Position numbers and translations under genes: made by a program | The notes under the pieces: generated by a model | Databases searched by the model: none | What the model saw: only the letters and a program-made list of their open reading frames with translations | What the model was told of the DNA's origin: nothing | From: an uncultured Porphyromonas sp. | GTDB lineage: Bacteria; Bacteroidota; Bacteroidia; Bacteroidales; Porphyromonadaceae | DNA: 9,807 nucleotides | Reading direction: 5' to 3' | NCBI GenBank assembly: GCA_945875135.1 | Contig: CAMCJO010000051.1 | Location: forward strand, 1-9,807 | Shown: piece by piece, positions 1 through 5,769 of the stretch | Numbering within the stretch: the stretch's first letter is position 1 | Layout: each line of letters opens with the position of its first letter

Positions 1-783
1 AAGCTCAGAACGCTTAATGAGACCATTCAGCTCAAGGAGGAGTGGATCAAGGAGCTCTATGCCATCGAGAGCAATGCGGACTCGCTTTCTACGCTGATCC
101 TCGCACAGAAGAAGCAAAAAGAAGAGGCGCAGGTCGAGCTGGAGGAGACGCGTGCTAAGCTGGAGCGCGAGATCGAAGCGACTCGTGAGGCGTGGCGTCA
201 TGAGCGTGAGCAATACAATGACTCTGTCAAGCAGGAGCAGGCCAACGTCGCCTTGCTCCGTAAGCGTGAAGAGGAGGAGTATGACTATACGACGAATCAG
301 CAGCGTCGGAAAGAGGAGGATGCCTTCCAAGAGCGTCTAGAGGCTGAGGAGCGTGAGCTGACGGAGCGCAAGCAAGCCTTCGAGCGAACCTCTGCCGAGC
401 GAGAGCGTGCCCTGGCTGATGCTGAGGGTGAGCTACAGAGCCTACGTCAATTGGCCGAGAGCCTAGAGAGTCGTATGCAAGAGGTGCAGAGCAAGGCTGT
501 CCAGGAGACCGAGGAGCGTCTCAACAGGGAGCATCGCTTTGCGTTTGACCTGGCTCAGAAGGAGACAGAGGGTCAGCTGCGACTCAAGGATCAGCAGATA
601 GAGCTCCTGCAGCAAAAGATCAAGGAGATAGAGAGTCAGCTCAAGGAGGCTGGAGTCAAGGTTGCCAATTCGGAGGAGACGGTCAGAGACATCGCTCTCC
701 GTGCTATCGACTCCTCCGCAATGACGAGCCGTACGCTAGCTCGCGAGCCTCGCACGGCCACGCCTCGTGACACAGACGAGTAA
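1..783 (+). CDS. Long coiled-coil protein, 3' part (N-terminus outside window)
   Basis: The reading frame is open from the first base to the TAA at 781-783, giving 260 visible codons with no stop, so the gene begins upstream of the window. I do not recognise a named family. The visible part is almost wholly charged heptad-type sequence: runs of Glu, Lys, Arg, Gln and Leu, with stretches such as KREEEEYDY and EERELTERKQAFE. It should form a long alpha-helical coiled coil from the first residue to roughly visible residue 225. A short less-charged tail follows (IALRAIDSSAMTSR), then a basic, Thr/Arg-rich end. No membrane segment or catalytic motif is visible. Base use looks like the housekeeping genes further right and unlike the ATPase gene that follows. 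The ATPase frame has a possible GTG start inside this gene's last codons (17-base overlap), so co-transcription is possible. A structural or scaffolding role is only a guess. Confidence 0.85.
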   Translation, partial: KLRTLNETIQLKEEWIKELYAIESNADSLSTLILAQKKQKEEAQVELEETRAKLEREIEATREAWRHEREQYNDSVKQEQANVALLRKREEEEYDYTTNQQRRKEEDAFQERLEAEERELTERKQAFERTSAERERALADAEGELQSLRQLAESLESRMQEVQSKAVQETEERLNREHRFAFDLAQKETEGQLRLKDQQIELLQQKIKEIESQLKEAGVKVANSEETVRDIALRAIDSSAMTSRTLAREPRTATPRDTDE

Positions 784-817
784 GAACAAGCTATCGTCAG
801 AGAACAGCTACAATCCT

Positions 818-2077
818 ATGCAACGTTATATACAGTCCATCCATATTAACAAGGTACGTCATCTACACGATCTAGATATTTACATACCTGATGACGAGCA
901 TCCACATCTATTGATCACGGGTAAGAATGGAAGTGGTAAGACCTCTCTGCTGGAGGCAATCCGGGATCATATTGCGCTACTGCAAAAAGGGCAGAGCTTG
1001 GATTTCTTAAAGTATGAGGGGTACATTCAAACTGATACTAAACAACTAGATAGTTGTACTGACCCTCTAGAGAGAGCAGACGTAGAGAGTCGTTTAGCTT
1101 ATTGGAAGAAGAAGCTTAATGATCTATATGGAGCAGTGCGTGTAGAGTTTGAAAATCCTACCCAAATCGTATTCCATAGTTCTGACAAGCCCTTTATCTG
1201 TGCCATGTATGCCGCTAGTAGAGAAGTTAGAATGTCAGAGCCTCTTAACGCAACGAAGCCAACGCTCAGTGACCAGTGGCTTATCAATCAGAGTGCTTCG
1301 GATCAATTTCTCAACTATCTCTCTGATCTGAAGATCCAAGAGGCTCTTGCTCGAAATGAGCGTCAGACGGAAGATGCAGACCGAATCAACGATTGGTTTG
1401 TCTCGTTCGAAGCGTTACTAGGAGAGATCTTTGGCGATAGTGGTCTGCAACTCTCTTTCAACTACAAGGACTACTCCTTTCATATAGAAACCGAAGGCAA
1501 GAGCTTTAAGTTCAACGAGCTATCGGATGGGTTTGCTGCGGTGATAGATATCATATCTGACCTAATCCTAAGAATGAATTCGATAAGCGATCGCACGATG
1601 CAGCTCTACGATATACCTGGGATCGTCTTGATAGATGAGGTGGAGACCCACTTGCATCTTTCTTTGCAGCGACAAGTGATGCCATTACTGACTAAAGTGT
1701 TTCCAAATATCCAATTCATAGTCACGACACATTCACCTTTTGTCCTCAACTCCATTGCATCTGCCTCTGTTTATGATTTGGAGCACCAAAAGGTGTTGAC
1801 CAATCTGTCTGACTACTCTTACGAGGCTCTGGCCGAGGGATATTTTGAGGTGAGTACTCGCTCGAGCTATCTAGAGCAACAGTTGAATCGTCTCAGAGAA
1901 CTCTTGAAGCAAGCTGACCTAGACATTGCAGAGCGATTTGAAGTCAAAGAGCTCGTCAAGGATCTTGACAAAGTATCCGAGAGTGTCTCTCCCAAGATAG
2001 CTGGCGAATACGAAGAGTTGAAAATTAAGTGGGCTGATAAACTTATCGAGATTCGAGACGATGATTCAAATCTATAA
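818..2077 (+). CDS. ptuA: Septu-type PtuA-like ABC/AAA ATPase
   Basis: Encodes an ATP-binding protein of 419 aa from ATG 818 that resembles the PtuA subunit of Septu anti-phage systems and the OLD/RecF-like AAA family. Visible motifs: Walker A GKNGSGKT (residues 35-42), ABC-signature-like ELSDGF (234-239), Walker B IVLIDEVETH (269-278, with D273 and E274) and switch histidine in TTHSPF (H305). The C-terminal ~100 residues are charged helices; there is no TOPRIM nuclease domain as in OLD proteins, so the nuclease is presumably the next gene. In the family, PtuA is thought to complex with PtuB and control its nuclease. Start choice: GTG 767 would add 17 residues and overlap the upstream gene, but those residues are low-complexity, while MQRYIQSIHINKVRHL is a typical beginning for such ATPases. 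DNA is A+T-richer than the neighbours (38% G+C in one 60-base line), suggesting acquisition. The 3' end overlaps the nuclease gene by 17 bases. The family call is strong for ATPase, good for Septu. Confidence 0.85.
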   Translation: MQRYIQSIHINKVRHLHDLDIYIPDDEHPHLLITGKNGSGKTSLLEAIRDHIALLQKGQSLDFLKYEGYIQTDTKQLDSCTDPLERADVESRLAYWKKKLNDLYGAVRVEFENPTQIVFHSSDKPFICAMYAASREVRMSEPLNATKPTLSDQWLINQSASDQFLNYLSDLKIQEALARNERQTEDADRINDWFVSFEALLGEIFGDSGLQLSFNYKDYSFHIETEGKSFKFNELSDGFAAVIDIISDLILRMNSISDRTMQLYDIPGIVLIDEVETHLHLSLQRQVMPLLTKVFPNIQFIVTTHSPFVLNSIASASVYDLEHQKVLTNLSDYSYEALAEGYFEVSTRSSYLEQQLNRLRELLKQADLDIAERFEVKELVKDLDKVSESVSPKIAGEYEELKIKWADKLIEIRDDDSNL

Positions 2078-2714
2078 GTCCTCCACTTCGCCTAAATCTC
2101 TTGAGACAGGGCATCAGTACAATGGACAGGATGTGCAGAGGCAGCTTTTTGCTGACCAACGTGGTAAATGCTATATCTGTGAAGAGAAAGTTGTAACTAA
2201 CTATCATATAGATCACTTACTCAGTCAGACGCAACATCCTGACAAAACGACTGATTGGAGCAATCTATTGCTAACGTGCTCGTATTGCAATCAGAAGAAG
2301 TCCAGTGCTTATGACCAAATAGTCAATCCATTGAGCTTTCCCATAGAGACGCTTATTAGGCAAGAAGTGGACTACCAGAGGAACGTTGCGCTCTTTGAAG
2401 CTCCCGATGATAAAGATATTGTGGGTATAGATGAGACCATCAAGTTGCTCTCCTCTGTCTTTAATGGGAAGACTCCTGCTCGGCAAGTGCGGGAAGAAAA
2501 CTTCTATGAGTATTTTCTCTCTCGGATTAATCTATTTCAAAAGGCTTGTAATCAATTTCTAGAGGATGGCTCAGAACAACATAAACGTATAGTTTGTGAG
2601 CTGTTGAAGGCAGACCAAGAGTTCCTAGGATTCAAATACTGGATTATTCAATCGAATCAGACGTTGCAAAATACCTTTCTCCCTTTTTGTCAGTGGAATA
2701 GGGATGAAATCTGA
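2061..2714 (+). CDS. ptuB: Septu-type PtuB-like HNH endonuclease
   Basis: A 217-aa protein with an N-terminal HNH/zinc-finger nuclease domain. Residues seen: CYIC (C37, C40) and LTCSYCNQKK (C73, C76) form a four-cysteine zinc site; HIDH (H49, D51, H52) supplies the first HNH position and N68 in WSNLLL the second. The usual third His after the second CxxC is Asn77, so the motif reads HNN. The spacing and the NLLLTCxxCNQKK block match the PtuB/TIGR02646-type HNH proteins that are paired with an ATPase. Residues from about 90 on are helical, with no motif I recognise. By analogy with Septu it would cut nucleic acid when phage infection releases ATPase control; the substrate cannot be read from sequence. 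ATG 2061 lies inside the last codons of the ATPase gene, so the two are very probably translationally coupled. No separate promoter or Shine-Dalgarno is seen. Spot-counted G+C is about 37%, like the ATPase gene. Confidence 0.85.
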   Translation: MIQIYKSSTSPKSLETGHQYNGQDVQRQLFADQRGKCYICEEKVVTNYHIDHLLSQTQHPDKTTDWSNLLLTCSYCNQKKSSAYDQIVNPLSFPIETLIRQEVDYQRNVALFEAPDDKDIVGIDETIKLLSSVFNGKTPARQVREENFYEYFLSRINLFQKACNQFLEDGSEQHKRIVCELLKADQEFLGFKYWIIQSNQTLQNTFLPFCQWNRDEI

Positions 2715-2780
2715 AATAGACCTTGATCTGAAAAACAAAAGACAGAGAGTATGGAGCAGAAGAAGGTTGGGCTAATGGCC

Positions 2781-2846
2781 GTTGGCTGTTGGCTGGAGCT
2801 ATCAGAGTGATCGGAGGTGTCGGAGTGATCGGAGGTGTCGGAGAAC
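2781..2846. repeat. Short-word tandem repeats (7-bp, then 9-bp units)
   Basis: GTTGGCT occurs twice in tandem at 2781-2794. From 2802 to 2846 there are five contiguous 9-bp units: TCAGAGTGA, TCGGAGGTG, TCGGAGTGA, TCGGAGGTG and TCGGAGAAC. The middle units alternate, so the array can also be read as two perfect 18-bp copies at 2806-2823 and 2824-2841. It lies in the non-coding stretch between the nuclease gene and efp. A 65-codon reverse-strand frame across it (2690-2887) is Ser-Asp-His repeat translation and has no gene-like character. Function is unknown; slipped-strand length variation would be expected of such an array. Confidence 0.75.
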
Positions 2847-2902
2847 TCGTCTCGCTTTGATACAGCGGACGCCCTCCGACTCAACACTAGCTGTGCGGCC
2901 CT

Positions 2903-2950
2903 ACAAATCGCGACACGTCACATGCGGTGCGTGCCGCACTCGCTATTTGT
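2903..2950. other. Inverted repeat with inner hairpin upstream of efp
   Basis: ACAAATCGCG (2903-2912) is the reverse complement of CGCTATTTGT (2941-2950) except for one position. The 28-base interior holds a further G+C-rich hairpin, which can pair as TGCGG/CCGCA (2923-2927 with 2934-2938) or GTGCG/CGCAC (2927-2931 with 2935-2939). The right arm covers the TTTG -33 element of the efp promoter. It could be an operator, the terminator region of the preceding operon, or a chance fold; no T-run follows, which weakens the terminator reading. Confidence 0.4.
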
Positions 2951-2977
2951 GTAGTAGCTGAGGATTTATTACTTTTG
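2946..2977 (+). promoter_or_regulatory. Bacteroidetes-type promoter for efp
   Basis: TACTTTTG at 2970-2977 fits the Bacteroidetes -7 consensus TAnnTTTG. TTTG at 2946-2949 fits the -33 box, with a 20-base spacer. Transcription would start near 2984, giving a leader of about 30 bases before the efp ATG at 3015. The leader has no Shine-Dalgarno but is A-rich, as is usual in this phylum. Confidence 0.75.
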
Positions 2978-3014
2978 CACCGATAAGTAACTTCACAGAA
3001 TAGACAAATAGTAT

Positions 3015-3581
3015 ATGGCTACAACAGCTGACTTTCGCAATGGCATGTGCCTAGACATTGATGGGCAGTACTACTTCATCGTAGAGTTTCTCCATGTTAA
3101 GCCGGGCAAGGGTCCTGCATTCGTTCGCACGAAGCTGCGCAATGTTGCTACGGGTCGCATCATCGACAAGACGTGGAATAGTGGTGTCAAGGTAGAGGAG
3201 GTGCGCATCGAGCGCCGTCCCTATCAGTATCTCTACAATGATGACATGGGCTACCACTTTATGCACCCCGAGACATTTGACCAGATCGCTATCAATGGCG
3301 AGCTGATCGAGGGTGTCCGCTTCCTCAAGGAGGGCGATATGGTCGAGGCGATGGTACATGCTGAGAGCGAGACCGTGCTGACCTGCGAGCTACCAGCGCA
3401 CGTCGATCTGCGCATCAGCCATACGGAGCCTGGTATCAAGGGCGATACAGCGACGAATAGCCTCAAGCCGGCAACCGTCGAGACGGGCGCTGAGATCCGC
3501 GTACCGCTCTTTATCAATCAGGACGATGTGGTCACGGTAGACACGCGCGACGGCTCTTACGTAGGGCGTGTCAAGGAGTAA
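3015..3581 (+). CDS. efp: Elongation factor P
   Basis: Encodes EF-P, 188 aa, the normal length for the family. EF-P binds the ribosome between the P and E sites and relieves stalling at consecutive prolines. The three beta-barrel domains are visible in order: the N-terminal KOW-like domain (about 1-64) with the tip loop [17 protein letters not shown], where Lys32 is the position modified in other EF-Ps; the first OB domain (about 66-128); and the C-terminal OB domain (about 130-188), containing the EF-P signature region [17 protein letters not shown] (151-167). Keeping Lys at the tip, in a PGKG setting, points to a lysine-modified type rather than an Arg-rhamnosylated one; the modifying enzyme is not in the window. 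It is monocistronic as far as can be seen, with its own TAnnTTTG promoter at 2946-2977. Codon and base use are typical of the host. The start is unambiguous ([11 protein letters not shown]). Confidence 0.97.
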   Translation: MATTADFRNGMCLDIDGQYYFIVEFLHVKPGKGPAFVRTKLRNVATGRIIDKTWNSGVKVEEVRIERRPYQYLYNDDMGYHFMHPETFDQIAINGELIEGVRFLKEGDMVEAMVHAESETVLTCELPAHVDLRISHTEPGIKGDTATNSLKPATVETGAEIRVPLFINQDDVVTVDTRDGSYVGRVKE

Positions 3582-3639
3582 GCGACACTAGCACATATTC
3601 CTCAAGCAGTCGCCCCGTACCGCTGAGAGGCGATGTTGC

Positions 3640-3680
3640 AGAAGCCGTGTAGTTCTACCGATCAGAGCTGCATGGCTTCT
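3640..3680. other. Weak inverted repeat downstream of efp
   Basis: AGAAGCCGTG (3640-3649) pairs with CATGGCTTCT (3671-3680), with one G-T wobble, across a 21-base loop. It lies between the efp stop and the MITE. No T-run follows, so it is at best a poor intrinsic terminator; it may act as an mRNA 3'-end structure. The rest of 3582-3695 holds nothing I can recognise. Confidence 0.35.
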
Positions 3681-3695
3681 CCGAATATACCGCAG

Positions 3696-3870
3696 GAGAC
3701 TATTGCATAAAGGCAAATCGCTGTGTTGCTTTCGGGATTTGGCTTCGGTCACATACGGATGTATGCTCCCTTCAGACCTTACCCTCAGCGCCTTGCGCTT
3801 CATCCTTTCTGCAAAGTCTAGACAATCTTGCTTGCAAGATTGTGAGCCTATTGACTTTTGCAACAGTCTC
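3696..3870. mobile_element. MITE-like non-autonomous element with 5-bp target duplication
   Basis: A 175-bp element bounded by imperfect terminal inverted repeats. The left end is GAGACTATTGCATAA (3696-3710); the right end, read on the opposite strand from 3870, is GAGACTGTTGCAAAA, so 13 of 15 positions match. It is flanked by perfect direct copies of CGCAG at 3691-3695 and 3871-3875, the signature of transposition with a 5-bp target duplication. It has no transposase gene. Inside are three small palindromes: CATAC/GTATG (3752-3765), AGCGC/GCGCT (3787-3799) and a perfect 10-bp arm pair ACAATCTTGC/GCAAGATTGT with a 2-base loop (3822-3843). It would be moved in trans by an IS with similar ends; the GAGACTnTTGCA ends recall insertion sequences of Porphyromonas, but I cannot confirm the family. 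It ends 26 bases before the malQ ATG. Confidence 0.75.
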
Positions 3871-3896
3871 CGCAGAGGTGACACTATATATATAAT

Positions 3897-5711
3897 ATGA
3901 GTCAGATGCCCCGTCAGGCTGGGATAGCCGTTCCCCTCTTTAGTCTGCGTCGCCACGGCGATACGGGCTGTGGTGACTTTGCCACTCTGGAGGCGTTTGC
4001 GCCAGTGGCGGAGCGGATGGGGATGAGCATCATACAGTTGCTCCCGCTGGAAGACACCACCCTCTATGGCGATAGTCGTGACTCCTATCCCTATCGGCCG
4101 ATAGCCTCTACGGGCCTCAACCCGATCTACATAGCTGTGGATCAGTTGCCCCCGCTGGCAGATCAACAACTGGAGCAGGAGCTGCGTGTGGAGGCTGAGC
4201 GACTGAGTGCGCAAAAGACCTTCGACTATACGGCGGTGTGGCAGTTCAAGCGACGCTGGTTGTGGGCCTCCTTTACGGAGCAGGTGGACGCTTCGCCATA
4301 CTTCACCGATATGATCAACCGCTATGCACGACTGACGCTCAAGTATGCTACTTTTAGTCGTTCCCCCATCTGGCACTACTGGGTCTGCATGCGAATGGCT
4401 TTAGACCTATTGCCCGACCTCAATCGTGAGGAGTGGGACTTCTGGGATGCGATGGAGCGGGTCAAGGAGCTGGAGCGGAAAAACAAGCCTTTGGTCGTCC
4501 GTACGGGCAATTTCTACGCTTACTGCTATATGGTGGCGCAGCGACAGATGCGCCGTGCCGTAGCTACGATTCGTCAGTATGGGCTGGCGCTCATAGGCGA
4601 TCTGCCCGTAGGGGTCGATCCGCATGCAGCGGACACGCTTGCTTACCCGGCTCAATTTAACAAGCGACTCTCTTGCGGAGCTCCTCCCGACTACTTCTCT
4701 CCAGATGGGCAGAACTGGGGTATCGTAACCTGTCGCAGGAATTGGAAAACGCTATGGCAAGAGCGCTTTGACTATCTAGATCGCTTCTATGACTACCTGC
4801 GCGTGGATCACGTGCTAGGCTTCTTCCGTATGTGGTCCATACCACGTGATGGGCGCTCTGGGATGCTGGGCTACTTTCTTCCCTCACGACGCTACCTGAA
4901 GCGGGAGATCGCCAAGCTAGGGCTGGCCGAGACGCTACGACCGGAGTGGATAGCGCCGAGCAAAAATCCTGCAACGACGCAGGTCCTTTGGATCGAACGT
5001 CTCGATGCGGGCTATGTGCCTCGCTACGATGTGGCGAGTGCCGCACCCTTTGCGACGCTGTCGCCCGATCTGCAGGAGCGTATGCGAGCTGTTTGCGAGG
5101 AGTATTACTACGGTGGCAATGAAGAGCTGTGGCGCAAGCGTGGACTGGAGTGTCTAACCTTCCTGAAGTCCTTGACTTCAATCCATCTTTGTGCCGAGGA
5201 CTTGGGGATGGTCCCTCAGTGTGTCTACCCCGTCCTAGAGGAGCTAGGCATCCTCAAGCTATATGTGGAGCGCATGCCTAAGAGTGCCGGCATCGAGTTT
5301 GAGGCAGCACCCTACTTCTCTGAGGATAGTGTCGCCACCACCTCGACGCACGACTGTGCGCCACTACGCCTCTGGTGGGCGGAAGACGAGGCTCGCTCTC
5401 GTCGCTACTACGACTACTTCCTCGCTGACTACGGCATCCCCTACGACACCACGCTCACGCCCGAGCTGGCCGAGATCATCGTGCGCCGACACCTAGAGAG
5501 TCCCTCACGACTCTGCATACTGCCACTGCAAGACTGGCTAGCCTTGAACCCTGAGCACTGCGCCACGGTCGATCCGCATAGTGAGCAGATCAACGACCCG
5601 AGCAATCCCCATCATGTCTGGAACTATCGTATGCCTAGCCCTGTCGAGGAGCTTCCCGACGACTGGATACGACAGCTTCGCCAGATGATCGCAGAGACGC
5701 ATCGGCTGTAA
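3897..5711 (+). CDS. malQ: 4-alpha-glucanotransferase (GH77)
   Basis: Encodes a 604-aa amylomaltase/disproportionating enzyme, which moves alpha-1,4-glucan segments between maltodextrins and releases glucose. It is cytoplasmic: no signal peptide. GH77 features: an N-terminal AGIAVPLFSLRRHGDTGCGDF block (about 8-28); PYRPIASTGLNPIYI (about 64-78), the family 'S.f..NP.yi' region; nucleophile Asp304 in YLRVDHVLGFFRMW; acid/base Glu434 in CAEDLGMVP; the third carboxylate Asp486 in STHDCAPLRLWW; and the C-terminal QINDPSNPHHVWNYRM. The length lies between the ~500-aa amylomaltases and E. coli MalQ (~690), and it lacks the N-terminal starch-binding domains of the long Bacteroidetes form. The sequence is intact and host-like in composition. 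ATG 3897 follows the MITE by 26 bases, so its promoter may lie in or behind that element. DUF4954 follows 58 bases downstream and is likely co-transcribed. In a weakly saccharolytic genus its main role would be glycogen or maltodextrin turnover (inference). Confidence 0.95.
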   Translation: MSQMPRQAGIAVPLFSLRRHGDTGCGDFATLEAFAPVAERMGMSIIQLLPLEDTTLYGDSRDSYPYRPIASTGLNPIYIAVDQLPPLADQQLEQELRVEAERLSAQKTFDYTAVWQFKRRWLWASFTEQVDASPYFTDMINRYARLTLKYATFSRSPIWHYWVCMRMALDLLPDLNREEWDFWDAMERVKELERKNKPLVVRTGNFYAYCYMVAQRQMRRAVATIRQYGLALIGDLPVGVDPHAADTLAYPAQFNKRLSCGAPPDYFSPDGQNWGIVTCRRNWKTLWQERFDYLDRFYDYLRVDHVLGFFRMWSIPRDGRSGMLGYFLPSRRYLKREIAKLGLAETLRPEWIAPSKNPATTQVLWIERLDAGYVPRYDVASAAPFATLSPDLQERMRAVCEEYYYGGNEELWRKRGLECLTFLKSLTSIHLCAEDLGMVPQCVYPVLEELGILKLYVERMPKSAGIEFEAAPYFSEDSVATTSTHDCAPLRLWWAEDEARSRRYYDYFLADYGIPYDTTLTPELAEIIVRRHLESPSRLCILPLQDWLALNPEHCATVDPHSEQINDPSNPHHVWNYRMPSPVEELPDDWIRQLRQMIAETHRL

Positions 5712-5769
5712 GCGTGTCGTCTCACTTTTCTCCCCAAACTACTAACAATAATCCCCCTACAGATACTCT

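Noticed and set aside
767..820. GTG 767 as start of the ATPase
   Set aside because: Possible, but the added residues are low-complexity and lie outside the conserved ATPase N-terminus, and base composition shifts only after 783. ATG 818 preferred.
2690..2887. Reverse-strand small protein with Ser-Asp-His repeats
   Set aside because: The repeats are the translation of the 9-bp DNA array; there is no start context or promoter.
2700..3014. Retron msr/msd or CRISPR array near the PtuA/PtuB pair
   Set aside because: No reverse transcriptase gene is present, and the repeats are contiguous 7- to 9-bp words without spacers.
3822..3843. Intrinsic terminator for efp
   Set aside because: It is a perfect palindrome but has only a 2-base loop, no following T-run, and lies inside the MITE.
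3588..4376. 262-codon open frame on the reverse strand
   Set aside because: It runs antisense through the MITE and the first part of malQ, which has clear GH77 motifs. Its translation has no recognisable domain and it mixes element and coding-strand shadow.
4657..5181. 174-codon reverse frame inside malQ
   Set aside because: It lies opposite the catalytic core of malQ (Asp304 region) and has Arg/Ser-rich shadow composition with no motif.
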